Assembly (NCBI GenBank): GCA_030685235.1
Contig: MU839131.1
Span: 124,001 to 188,000, forward strand
From: Copromyces sp. CBS 386.78
Taxonomy: Eukaryota > Ascomycota > Sordariomycetes > Sordariales > Sordariaceae
DNA length: 64,000 nt
Reading direction: 5' to 3'
Translations under genes and position numbers: made by a program
Part shown: piece by piece, positions 32,179 through 44,314 of the stretch
Position numbering within the stretch: the stretch's first letter is position 1
Layout of the letters: every line of letters begins with the position of its first letter
Notes under the pieces: model-generated
What the model saw: only the letters and a program-made list of their open reading frames with translations
Database searches by the model: none
Told to the model about the DNA's origin: nothing

Positions 32179-35100
32179 TACCCCCTTATTTACAAACCTT
32201 CCTAAAATAAGGTAAAAATAAAGCTATTTACAATTTTCTCTCCTCTAGTATATTAATCTCCCTAATTAATTTATAAATATCTTCTAAAACGTCGTTGGGA
32301 ACTTCCTTCTTAATCCTTATCTCTTTTCGAACCGGTGCGTTCGCTATCCCTATTAAATCCCGGAACTTTTTATAATTTAATTATCCTAATATTTTTATTA
32401 AATTGTTTATTAGTATCTTCTTTATTTTCAAATATTCGACTATAATCCTTCCTTCTATAATCTCCTACTATAATTAATAATAATAAATATCGATATACTT
32501 TAATTTAATTATTAATTGTAATATTTTAATAGTTAGAATATAGATTGTCTAAATATTATTATAGCTAATTATAAGGATTTCCTAATCGAAGGGAATTTCA
32601 ATTTCCTTATATAAACGTATAATAACGATAATTTCTTTTATAATATTAGAAATCGATAGTAATTCTACTTTAATAATTAAAATTAATACTATTTTCTATT
32701 TAATAGTACCTTAATAAACGAAGCTACCGAATAATTTGTTTATAAAACTATATAAACTTTTCTAATTTAAAATATTATCAGCGTATAAAATATTTAAAAC
32801 TATTTTAAATTTTAATAACGATTTAAAGTAAAGGGAAAGATTTAAATAGAATTAAAAATAGTATAATACTTTATTAATAACCTTATAATATTAAGGATTA
32901 AAGTTGTAATTATAACGAATTGAACGGCTAATTATAAAAGTAATATTTATTTAAGTAATTATTACAACGTATATTATCGATCCGACGACGATTTAATAAT
33001 CCTATATTTTATCGAAAGTAATTATATTATTATAAGGTAAAAATTCTTCGTTATTTATTAGAATAAAGGTGAAGGTATAAAGATTTTTAATAAATTTAAT
33101 AATTTTATAAATATATTCCCGTTAAAATAATTAAATTAATTTTACTTTTTAATTTCAAATAATTTCGATACCTAAAAACTATTAGAAGTTATTACCCCCT
33201 ATAAATTTATATTTCTCCTCTAAATTTTTTATTACCTAATTAATTTTATTGCGTAAATTTTAGTCGAAGGTAAATATAATATTATTAATATAATAGAAGA
33301 TTAGAATTCTACTGTATTTAAAGATATACGGATCTTCGAATAATAATTGGAAACTTATATTTTTAAAAATACTATTGAATTCTTATTACTAAAGTAAAAG
33401 AATACGTTGTAAATTATAGAAGGCCTTAAATAATTTAAATATTATATAATACTTTTAATATTTAAGGGGTATATGTATATAAATCTCTTTATTAAAATAG
33501 GCGTAAACGAAGGTATTTACAATATTGTATTAAATAAGTTCGAAATTAAATTTAACGGTATAAATAATAATAGATTGGAAAGAACGACCGGCTAATATAA
33601 AAACGTATATTTCTTTCCCGTAATAATATTATTAATCCCCTCTAATTATAAAGCGAGCCTTTACCTTCTAAAGGCAACTATACTTATTAAATTTATATAC
33701 GTATACTTATATATAATCAAAAATTTAAATACCTTTAGTACGAAGGATATCCTTATTAACCTCTACCTATAACCTTATTTCCTTATAATTATTAAAGTAT
33801 ATTTCTTCTACTTATTTAAAAAGGTTTCCTAATTCGTAATATTCGAAATCGTAGTAAATTTTTAAGACCGGGGGTAAATCTTAATATTTAATAAAGTTTA
33901 GCTAGTTACCCTTAGTAATTAGATAATTAATTTCTACCTTTGTAATAACTTTACCTTATTTCTAGCCTACTAATTAAACGAATTTCCTAACGTTAAAGGC
34001 AATTTCTTATAGTTCGAAGGTCGGGAAAGAGATAAGCTCTAGTAAATTAATAATAAAATTAGTAAAGAAAACGGCTAATAATATATTTAGAAGGGTAGAA
34101 TATTTAAATATAAAATTAAAGGATATTTTACTTTAAACGCTAAGCTTAATTAATTTAAAATTAATAATATTATTACTATTTACTTATAATTCGTTATTGA
34201 AAAATAACGGTAGTAATTAAATAAAATTGTTATCTTCTATATTTTAAATTGTATTAAAGGGTTTAAAGTACTATGTAAATAGTTAAAACGGGTAATCGAC
34301 TTTATTAAGTAAATTAGAAATTTCATCGCTAATTAATCTCAGCCCTTCTTTAATTTTATTAAAATTCCTTAAATAAATTGAACTTTTGTTAAATAATATA
34401 TCACGGGTATAAATAATATAATTTACCTATAGGTTCTAGACTTAGTAAATAAATAAGGTAGTATAATTAACGAAATAGCCGATTTATATTTTTAATTAGA
34501 ATTTCTTTCGTTGCTACTCCTTTTTTTAAGTAATTCCTATTATCGTATAAACTTTATAATTATAAATACGTAAATAATTAAAATTAGGTTTCCGGGGATT
34601 AATTTATACCCCCTTATAATAAGCTACGTAAATATAAAACCGTTCGTAAGAAGATTTTTAATTATAAAAATATTTAGGTAATCGGTTAATAAAATAAATT
34701 ACTACTAAAATAATTTAAAATTAAAGGTTATAAAGGAAATAAGAATTATTTGTTATAGTATACGCTTTTTCTTTAATTATACCCCTTAAATACTTAGTAC
34801 CGCCGTTTTAAATTTAAATATTAAGTATTAAAGGTTCGAAAATAATAAAGTGAATAGTTAACTTATCTTTAATATATTAATTATTAAATTTATTATCGTA
34901 TTTAATATATTTTACTTTAACGTTATATTAATAATTGATTATATCGATAATTAAGAATAATCTTTTAATAATAGTTTCTATTATATGTATCGTTATATAA
35001 ATATCCTAAATAAATTTAGTCTATTAATAAATAACGAATATTATATATTTAAAACCTCTTTTCCCTTATTCGTATTCGAGAAAATCGATAACGAGGCATT

Positions 35101-37354
35101 CTCCTAATTTAAAGCCTTAGTCGTATAATTTTCGTATAATTTATCGTTTAATTTTAAATATATTATACGTATTGTATTAATAAATCGTTAATTCTTTAAA
35201 TCTAGCGCCCTTAATATTATAAAAATATTCGAAAATTTATAGACTGTAATAACCGAACCGTTTATACTAGAATTAAACGGGTATTTTATATGTATAACGG
35301 CTAATATAGGAATTAAAGCGGTTTCGTCAAACGAAGAAAGTAATATAATTAAAGGAGAGGGGAAGGTATTTAAAAATTATTTAATAATAAATTTTTTAAA
35401 AGAAATAGAAAATCGACCTATTTAACTAACGAAGGTAATTATTAAATAATTTATAATTTTAATAAAAACCCTGTTTTCGAAGTAGGCATAAAAATATAAA
35501 ATTTATAATAAAGTTAGGGTAGAAAGTAACTTCCTTTAACCGTAATTATAAAATTCCTTTCTCTCCTTATATTTTTATATTAATAGTCCTAAAACCTTTA
35601 ATAAATATTTAAAAATCTCTAACCTAAATATAATCCTCTAAGGACGCTATTCGAAATGAAGAAAAACGATTAATCTTATTAAAAATATAAAGGGAAGCCC
35701 TAAAATCGAAGATTACTAAATTTTTAAGAAAATAAATATCCCTTCTGTTATTTATATTAAAAGTACTTTATTTAATGAAAAACGCTAAATTATAAATACT
35801 GATTTCTTATTACTTTTAAATCTTTAAAGTAGTAATTTATATAAAAGTAATAAAGCGGTCCCGTATTTAATTCTTAACCTTCTCTACCTCCTTACAAATT
35901 TTAGGAAACTTTTTGAAATTCTCGTTAATAAACTTCTAAATAAAATTACTAAACTTCCAAGTAAAATTATCTTTTATTTTAAATATTAAATACTAATAGC
36001 ATATTATTAAATAAAAATTTCGTTCGTATACTTTATATAACGGTATAAATCCCCTTCTCTTTTTCGGCTATAAAAAATTATTCGCATTTTTATCCGCACT
36101 ACGTTTCTTCTTTATATATACTTTCCGCTTCTTTTTATAATTAAAATTAAGAGTATTTTCCTTCTCAAGTATAAATTCTTTCGAACTAAATTAACTAATA
36201 CCCTAAACGCTACAAACCACAATTTTTTTACCGGCTAATAATATAATATATTTTAATATATTAACCCTTTTAAAATTAGCGGATATATCCTTATAGTTTA
36301 AATATAAATCTTCTAAATTGCGATTAAACTTTTAGATATTATTTGCTTAAATAGGTTTATATTTATAAATTATATTAATAAAATCGGTAAACTATAAAGT
36401 AGGGGAAGTAGTTTCGTTAATACCTAATCTCTTACTATTAGTGATAAAAACTTCCTAATTTAAAACCTACTTTTTAAAATCCTTAGGTTATTTCTTAATA
36501 ATCTCCTTAATAAAAGTTTAATATTCTCGCTAAACGGTAGTAATTTAATCGATAAAGCGGTAATTAATTTAATATTTAATTTATTTTAATTATTTATAAG
36601 TAGATTTATCCTATTCGAAAATAATATTAATAAATTAACTAATAATATAAATATTTATCTAATTATAAACTCTTATATTAACGTCGTCGAAGTCTTTCTA
36701 ATACTTATAGCGGGTATTATATATATTATTAACCTAATTGTAAATAGCCTTTCCTCCTATAATAAAATCCGTAGTAAAGTTAATTATTATATCTTCCCTA
36801 ATATCTTATTCAGTATAATATTTATCTTCCTCTTTAAAATCTTCCTCGTTATCAAAATCTTCCCTAGCTTTTTACCGGATTTAAATAGTAACGGCAGCGG
36901 CAGTCTCAATACTATTTTCGTTAATTTAAATTTAAATTTAGGTCTAGGCTATAGTAATATTTATTGTAATTATTATAATTATTGTAATAGTTACTACGAC
37001 CTTTTTAACCCGGATCCCTCTATTAAACTTAATAAATTCTTTCTTCGCCGCTAATATACAATCTTTAACCGGCTTCGTAAAGAAAAAATCTTCCGGTTTA
37101 AGAAGTAAGACCCTCTAAATTATAGGCCTATCCTTAAATAACCAATTGCTGAAATCTTAATTACTTCTAATTAATTGCTTAAAAATTTCGTATTAATTAG
37201 GCCAATCGCTTTAGGTCCTAAAAACGACTATAATAACTTCATTGGTAAATTCCTTTAATAAAAATATAATTAACGTTATTAATTTCCTAGGGATATTACT
37301 TATATTAGTTATTGTAGCGCTTCTTATTGTAAATACGCAAATTAGACTATTAAT

Positions 37355-37543
37355 TATCAGATTTGACTATATAGAATTGATTGATTGAAGAGTGTGTATA
37401 ACTAACTCGCCTAGAAGGCCCAGAAGGTCTGGAGGGTGCTGGAGTATCCTAGAGGGACCTAGAAACCAGTAATCTAGGGGGCTGGGCGGCTAACCCAGAT
37501 TGAGTATAGCCAGAAACCCAGATATCCACCCTCTAATCTGACA
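37355..37543 (-). repeat. LTR, right copy
   Basis: 189 bp, colinear with 31990-32178 without indels. Its first base pair is TA where the left copy has TG, and its end AATCTGACA is unmutated. It is the 5' LTR if the element reads on the minus strand. Confidence 0.9.
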
Positions 37544-37548
37544 TCAAC
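37544..37548. repeat. 5-bp target site duplication TCAAC, right
   Basis: Immediately follows the right LTR end (TGACA) and matches the left copy. Confidence 0.85.
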
Positions 37549-40500
37549 CACTCAGACATCGAATTGGGGACCAACACACCACAATCCACACTGTCGTAGC
37601 AGCTTGACAGCTTGACAACGGGCATCAACACATTGTGAACACTTCACCATCCGACAACACATATGGTCTTTTGATACCTTTCCCATCATATCGTAAACGA
37701 GTTGTTGTTCCCGCAAGTTGGACGCCACGCGACAGCGGCCATTGCATCTACAGAATTCGAAACACACCAATGCAATGCACAAAGGGTTCCTTGCTTCGCT
37801 TCGTTTTCGCTGCAGTGCACTTTTGACAACTGCACCCGAAATTCCATCTTTCGCGCGCTCTTCTCCGCACTATTTTCCCTTGATTGGGGGTTCATTTTTC
37901 CTCCGCTTTTTGATCCATCAGCTTCCATCCGTTGGATATCGCCACGACCATCATACCTCATCACGAACTTCCCATCCGTCGTGACGTGTGAGAAGGCGCC
38001 CACGGCGACGGACTGCCTCCAAACGACTCCGGACGGGTGTCGTCAACCAACGAACGTTCGGAACAACACCAACAACAGACGACGACAACGAAACCCTTTC
38101 CCCCGTTTTTTTTTTTGGGGGGGAGTTTCAAACCCCCGTTCCTGCCCAGGTCCCGCAAAAAGTCCCACACCCATCCGCTTGGCACCATCCGCCCTTCCGC
38201 AGTCCGCTCACGCTCTGCAGAAGAAACCATACCCACCCTTGCTGCGGGTTTGTGATTATGCAAAATGATATCAGTGTGGGCTTTTCCTTATGGAGCAACT
38301 TGTTAAGGGTGGGGGTGATGTTTTTGATCTTCTTCAGTTCTCCTTGTCTGATGTTCACGATGCCGTTCGACGGCTGCGGCGCCGAAGGGTTCAGGTGAAA
38401 CGGAACGGGGTTATGGGGATGTGGTTATCATCGGAAATTGTCCAAAGGGAAAAAGACAAACCGTAAAACGAACCCGAGACGCTGGGGAAAGAGGGAAGAT
38501 CACAAAATTGTTAAGCATAGTTCAAAGTCCGGATGAACCTGTCGTCGATGGTTGATGCTCGCACTCGGTTTCGGGGACAAAACCTCAAGTCAAGGATCTT
38601 GATGGTAATGAAAAACGGTCGTCGCTTTCTCACCGTTTCATCACTACACTCTCCGGGTACCGTCGACATGGTCGGTGCTTGAAACCGTGCTTGCTGCTTG
38701 GATGCCACGGCGTGGTAGGTGCTTAGGCGACGTCAAAGAGTCGGTCCGTTCAGCGTACTCTTATCAAGGTTATCTTGATGTTATGAGCGATATCGAGATC
38801 TCTGTGCACTTTTTCGTCGTTGTCTTTCGCCTCCCCATGCAGGCCCAGAGCGTCAAGAACCTGCTTCGAGCCTGATGTCCAGATTCTTTGTTCATGACTT
38901 TGACTTGCTGATTGATGCAAAAGTTTCGTACGATTCCATGGGCGAATATCGATGAACGAGTTTTCACAAGCTGTGTTCACGCTTCCAGTGGGCTGACAAT
39001 GGCTTCGTATAAAAAAATTGGCTAGGATAAACAAGGTTTAATGGTGGCGGCAAATCATTGCCTTTGGAGGTAGTAAGTATTTCGTAGTTGAACTCCCGGG
39101 CTGACCACCACTACGAATGAAGTGCCGAATTGATAGACATGACAGCATCTCACACAAGCAAAGAGTTGCAGGTCAAGCAAATGAATGAGCCGCATTATGC
39201 AAACTCGGGTCAAATCGAAAAGATGGAAATGAGGGAAGGAAATTCCGAATGTTACACAACGCCGGCAGGAGCGGTAGCCAAGAAATCGAGCCAAGCAAAA
39301 GTCGATGAAGTTTCTTCCCAAGAAAAAAAATAAATCAATCAAGAATTTCAAGTCCTTCGAAAAACCTTCGCAATTACTTTCCGCTCCAATGAAATTGAAT
39401 TGCAAAGGTACATTGACAGGTAACAGGTACTACAGTATACAAGTACAATAGGTCGAAATGCCAAGCATCACCGTTTATCACTCGCGTCTCGGGATGCGCT
39501 CGGGCCACGCAGCCGCGGATTTCGGCACCGGCGCCACGCGATGGTGAAGTTTTGATGCCTAGGTACTTTTTGAAGAAGGCATGAAGAGATGATCTCGGTT
39601 TCGCCTGATGTCGCCAAGCATTTGCAAATTCGTTCCCAGGTTGCTGCTTGGTTGTTTGCTTTTGCTGCCTGGCTGCATTGGCGGATTTGACCACCCACTT
39701 TAGGAAAGTGTGAACCATGAATCGTGAATCGCCATCGAAACCAACTGAACTGCCCGGCCCCTTCAGAGTCTCCATTCTCAACGAAATCACTTCCTCCCAT
39801 GGCTCCTTCCATCGCCATGGAACATCACCTTAATTCTTCGTCAAGGCAACATATGGTACAGCTCTTGGTACAGCTCTTGGCACTGGACGCTCCTCCATCT
39901 TGAAACAGCGCCTTGGCAACCTCCACGGAGCCCACTCCGGCTCGCTTGGCAAAGTGGCGTCTCTGCCAAGGAAGGAAAGGGCATCCGCCCGGCATTAGGG
40001 CCCTGCACGGCCCTTGTGTGAACGACCAAGCTGACAAGATGAGAGGGGGGTTAACCCTTGTCGGTGATTGATGGACGACGACATTTCGGAAGGGCTGTGT
40101 GATTCTCGAAGTATGGACGTAGTCCCGCTACCAGTTTGTAACAAATCTGAGGATTGATGTTCTGATGACGTTTCATTCGGGTTTGAACTGTTGGTTCGAC
40201 AAATTCGAGCTTTAGAATCACCACAGTGGAGAGCGAGAACAGTGAAAGGTATTGTGAGGTGATGTTTTGTGTATCCCTAAACAACAATGAAATCTAGAAA
40301 TGCTGATCAGGCTCTAGTGTCTAAATGCTAGATCTAACAACATGTGAAAAATGAAAAGAATAGAAAATGCATGATGAGAAAAAAAAGGGAAAGAAGACAA
40401 AAATGAAACGTCTTTATCCCCACCACTGCTCTTACATCATCCTCCTCTCAGCCTCGCTCTGCAAGGGCTCATCAACCCTCGCGGTATCGTTGTAGTCCCA

Positions 40501-40687
40501 AACAAAGAAATGAAACCCCTTTAAACGCCAAAATATGGTATGATATCTGTCCCAATTCCGAGATTTCCGCTGTCGCTGCCAAAGCGAAGGTATATAGCCA
40601 AGCAAGCCAATCAATGCCCTAAATACCAATGATCATGCTGTATAAATAACCACGCATTGCTCGCAAAAATCAACCCTCATGAACCCT
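37549..40687. other. long intergenic region, no supported gene
   Basis: 3.1 kb of normal composition. Open frames between 37.6 and 38.4 kb overlap in several frames and both strands and have no domain. A T10G7 homopolymer junction lies at about 38107-38123. The right end (40260-40680) is the AT-richer 3' region of the HAD hydrolase transcript. Confidence 0.4.
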
Positions 40688-42280
40688 TTACTCAATGGCA
40701 GAGGCGTTCATGTTGAGAGGGTTGACACGGTCATCCCACTTGAACTTGAAGTCATCACCGAGCTCCTTGCGGCAGGCAGCGGTGACGGCCTCCCAAACGT
40801 TGGCGAAGACGCCAAAGTTGGCCGGGTTCTCCTCGTCGTTCTCGCCGCCCTGGAACACACCGGTGCGAACAAGGCAGGTGTTCCAGCCGTAGAGGTTGCC
40901 GCCGACAATGTCGGAAGCCGGGTTGTCACCGATCATGTAGATGTTCTGGGGGATCTTCTCCTCGCCGTGGATCTGCTCCATCCAGGAAGCGATCACCTCG
41001 TCGGCGTACTTGTACGTGGCCATCTCGGGCTTGCCGTAGACGACACGCTCGAGGTCGACGCCGGTGAGAGCCTTGTACATGGCCTCGAGACCGATGCGGA
41101 AGGCGCCCTGGCTCATGCGGGGAGTAGGGTGCTCGGTAGGGCAGAGCAAATCACCCTGGGAGAAGTAGACGGGGATGCGCTGCGAAACAGGGTCCTTGGC
41201 AACGGTTCCGAGACGGCCATTCTCAGATCGGAGAAGATCGACCATGATCTGCATGTCGGTAGCGTAATCACGCGAGTCGGAGAAGACCATGATGGCCTCG
41301 ATGTTGCACTTGGTGAAGTCGCGGGGACGGGAAGTGGCACGCTCCTCCTCGGTGAAGACGCGGTAGGGGGCGATCGAAGGGTCCCAGGCAACAATGTCGT
41401 TGGGCACGACAATGTCCTTGAAGCCATACTCCTCGGCGACCTCGCGGCACTTGTAGCCCTCACCACCAACAACGAGGACGGTGTTGTAGTACTCGGCCAA
41501 GGCGCGCATGGGGGTGTGGGACTGGATGAACTGGTCGGTGCTGATGGGGTTCTGGAGGATCTTGGAGAGCTGCTCGGTACGGGCAAGCTCGGGCTTACCA
41601 GAGCCGTTGGTAAGGAAGATGTGGGGGATCTTGATGCCAAGCTCGTTATCGCCGTTAAGCATGTCCAACACCTTCTTGCCCTCAGGGATCAGACGATCAC
41701 CGTGAACGAGGACACCATCGATATCGAAGACGAAGCTCATGTTCTTGATCTTCTCAACCTTCTCCGAGTGGAAGTCCTGAACACGGTCGGCCAAGAACTC
41801 GCGAGTAGGCTTGAGAGGAAGGGTGCCGTTGGCATCCTGAAGGGCCTCAGCGACGCCGGGGAAGGTGACGCTGCTGAGACGAGACTGGCGCTTGGAACGG
41901 GGAATAGGAAGAGAAGCGCCGAAGGAGTTGCGGGAAAGTCTCCTCTCCTTCAAGGACGGGGCAGCCGAAAGGTTATGCATGTAGAGCTCGGCGTGAGCAT
42001 CGGGAGATCTGGTGGCCGGGACCTCGATGGTGTTGTGGTTGCCGGGATCAGGAGAAAGAGGGATGGCGATGGAGTCGTGGCGGGTAGAGTTACCGCGAGT
42101 CTTCTGGATGTTGAGTTGCTGTTGTGGTTGTTCCTGGGGTTCCTGCTGCTGCTTCTGCTTCTCGACACCGTCGACGGCCTTGATTTGAGTCTCAGTTGGT
42201 GACTCTGGAGGAGTATGGGGGGTCGTTTTGGTGGTTGGGTTAGGAACACCCACAACGAGATTGCTTTGCTGACCGGACAT
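40688..42280 (-). CDS. HAD-superfamily subfamily IIA hydrolase (CECR5/TIGR01456-like)
   Basis: Single exon, 530 aa, ATG at 42280. Residues 1-175 are a Gln/Pro/Ser-rich extension, probably disordered. The catalytic part starts with motif I FDIDGVLVHGD (nucleophile Asp186), then motif II FLTNGSGKP (224-230), a long C2-type cap, the motif III lysine in VYGKPEMATYKYA, and motif IV YMIGDNPASDIVGG. The order and the cap position are those of subfamily IIA proteins related to human CECR5 and yeast YKR070W. The long N-terminal extension sets it apart from the mitochondrial members. A Neurospora stress-responsive HAD gene, cut-1, is of this general class; identity with it is possible but not established from sequence alone. 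Phosphatase activity is likely, substrate unknown. Confidence 0.9.
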   Translation of the reverse strand: MSGQQSNLVVGVPNPTTKTTPHTPPESPTETQIKAVDGVEKQKQQQEPQEQPQQQLNIQKTRGNSTRHDSIAIPLSPDPGNHNTIEVPATRSPDAHAELYMHNLSAAPSLKERRLSRNSFGASLPIPRSKRQSRLSSVTFPGVAEALQDANGTLPLKPTREFLADRVQDFHSEKVEKIKNMSFVFDIDGVLVHGDRLIPEGKKVLDMLNGDNELGIKIPHIFLTNGSGKPELARTEQLSKILQNPISTDQFIQSHTPMRALAEYYNTVLVVGGEGYKCREVAEEYGFKDIVVPNDIVAWDPSIAPYRVFTEEERATSRPRDFTKCNIEAIMVFSDSRDYATDMQIMVDLLRSENGRLGTVAKDPVSQRIPVYFSQGDLLCPTEHPTPRMSQGAFRIGLEAMYKALTGVDLERVVYGKPEMATYKYADEVIASWMEQIHGEEKIPQNIYMIGDNPASDIVGGNLYGWNTCLVRTGVFQGGENDEENPANFGVFANVWEAVTAACRKELGDDFKFKWDDRVNPLNMNASAIE

Positions 42281-44314
42281 CTTGATGGATGGGTATCAGA
42301 AGAAAATATTCAAAGCTGAAAGGTAAAAAAAACCGCGGTTCAAGTTTTCAAGACTGTTCGATGTGCTGTATGGATGAAGAGACGCAAAGATGAAAACGCT
42401 CTACGTTTCGTTTGAGTAGTGGTATCAAAGGTGAACAAAAACACAAGAGGATTCGACTGCTGACGACAGAGGAACAATACCATCTTGAGCGGCGGGGACT
42501 TGTGTCTCTTATATCTCGACGTAGGTAGGGTCCAAGGCGATAGTATCATGGTCTTGGCTCTTGTCACGTCCGGTATGCTCTTGGGACCCCTGGAATCCTG
42601 GGATGCCCTCTCCAGCAGACCAACCACGCGAGTCGCATACGCGAACCCCTGATCTACTGCTGACCAAGGAATCCATTCAGAGGGTGCCGTCTGGTGCCAA
42701 ACGTCGATCTGAACCATCTCAACAGAGTATCGCCGCACAAGATCTCCAGGATGACGACAGGTAGGGCAACTGAGGTTGAGATGGCGATCCCCACACAGTG
42801 TCGTGGCCGCCAGCGCAAGAGCCCCAGAAGGCCCCCACGGATGGTATTGCGCCAGTAGTCTATACCAGCTGCAGTCCGTCTCCAACTCCGTCTCCAACTC
42901 CGTATTGCCCATCGGACCATAAGTGGCCCCTTTTTGCATACTCGGTGCATTCACCGTTGTCCTGAATCAATCTCCCATACGCCGCCTCCAAACGTGTTCA
43001 GAAGGACATGTCGTTACTGGCTGCCGTCAGGGTCGAAGCGGACACAATGTGGGTAGGAGGACTTGGAGGTTCCTGCGGAACGGAACACGGCTAGGACGGT
43101 AGCAGCATAAGCAGCGGGCTTTGTCCATGTCGATGTCGTCAGAGACCCAGAATTTTCAGATGTTGAGGGTCCTGGAGAACGGAGATGGTGAGCAAAGAAG
43201 GGAAGGGATTGGGCCGTCCTAGCAGGGCGAAGAGTGGGCATGTTTTGTGGGACCGTTTGGGACCAGTGTACGAATGCACCACTGCACCGCCCTAAGACAG
43301 GTGGCAGCAGCAGGAGACCACCCGGGACCCGGCGTTGGCGCTGCCGCCGTCTTGACCGCTGACCACCATTTCGGATATACTATGTACCTTATCTTTTCCA
43401 ACCCTTGTCCCGACTGTGTCCGTCCTGGTGTCCGTTCCCCGCCGTTGTTTGTCCGTTGTCCATGTCGCTGCTCAAGCCATCACTCTTCACCGACGAGGCG
43501 CGATAACCACCAGGACCGAAGCGATGCTGGCTCCAATAACAGGCCGGTGCCTGAAACTGACCGACAGTGATGTTCCAGGGAAGAGATGCGCCGTCGATGG
43601 AGGACAAAACAATCAGAGCCAAACATGACTCGCGATGGATGAAGATCTCGAGAAGATCGGAGCCTGTAACTGGACAAGCTCCGTCTTGGCGTTTCCTTTG
43701 TCATCCGTTTGCTGCTGGGCTGTCCCTCGGCGTCTGGCGTATCGGTGCAGCGTCTTGTCGATGCCCCGTTTTGAGCCCTTGTCGGCGTCCGAAAGCCCAC
43801 CACACCCGACCCCGCCGCACATGGGGCTTCGTGGGGCTCCGTGCGTCATCGGTGGGACCCCTAAAATGCCGCTGGCGCCGTCCGCCTCCAACACTCTGAC
43901 CCAACACTGATCCAACGCTGACCCAGCATGCATCGACCGGGCTCCAGGGAGTGTCCAGGTATCCGCACCCCCTGGAAGGATACCTTACCTTGGCAGGCCG
44001 CTGCGAATGGCTCGGGTCGGCCACACCTGTCTTTGCCTTTTGAGGTTGTTTTTACCGCCACGAATTCTCAACAGGAAATACCTGCAGGTGTGGTCTTGCG
44101 TGTGCGTAACTCGGTCGTGGCAGCGGCAGTGAGCGGCAGTTTGTTGTAGAATACGAATTGAATTTAAGTGGTGCCTCCCGTGGGTTGTGTGACTTTTGAC
44201 GCCATATCCCTTTTTTGCTCCTGCAATTTCTCTCTCATCAGCATCCATCCTCATCAGTCTTACCTTTGATAGACGACAAAGCACTCAAACGATACCCCTT
44301 TCATCACCTTCAAA
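42281..44314. other. divergent promoter region of two metabolic-type genes
   Basis: 2 kb between the HAD hydrolase (minus) and the aldo/keto reductase (plus). It holds short repeats (GTCTCCAACTCC twice at about 42881-42900; a CAACACTG/CAACGCTGACCC series at about 43890-43925). Open frames on both strands are unconvincing. The last 150 bases before 44315 are CT/CA-rich leader. Confidence 0.45.

Larger units (their letters stand above)
31990..37543 (-). mobile_element. RIP-destroyed LTR retrotransposon, complete outline
   Basis: A 5554-bp element bounded by two direct 189-bp LTRs and a 5-bp duplication TCAAC (31985-31989 and 37544-37548). The interior is very AT-rich, almost without CA or TG, and has no open frame of note, the classic RIP result. 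Transcription sense is inferred as minus: a purine-rich tract (AATAAGGGGGTA read on the minus strand) directly precedes the left LTR, as a polypurine tract would, and near 36.5-36.9 kb minus-strand reading gives protein-like sequence broken mainly by TAA/TAG where Gln or Trp would fit. That part may be gag. Gypsy or copia class cannot be decided, because no intact reverse transcriptase or integrase motif can be read. Confidence 0.9.

Noticed and set aside
32178..37355. Extremely AT-rich tract as a centromere or mitochondrial insertion
   Set aside because: It is bounded exactly by 189-bp LTRs and a 5-bp duplication, so a RIPed retrotransposon explains it fully.
40679..42202. 507-codon plus-strand ORF opposite the HAD hydrolase
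   Set aside because: Antisense shadow: its Leu/Val/Gly-rich text mirrors the codon pattern of the real minus-strand gene, which carries all four HAD motifs.
43247..43933. Overlapping ORFs of about 100 codons on both strands
   Set aside because: All frames are open for similar lengths in GC-rich DNA; none has a motif or splice-supported extension.
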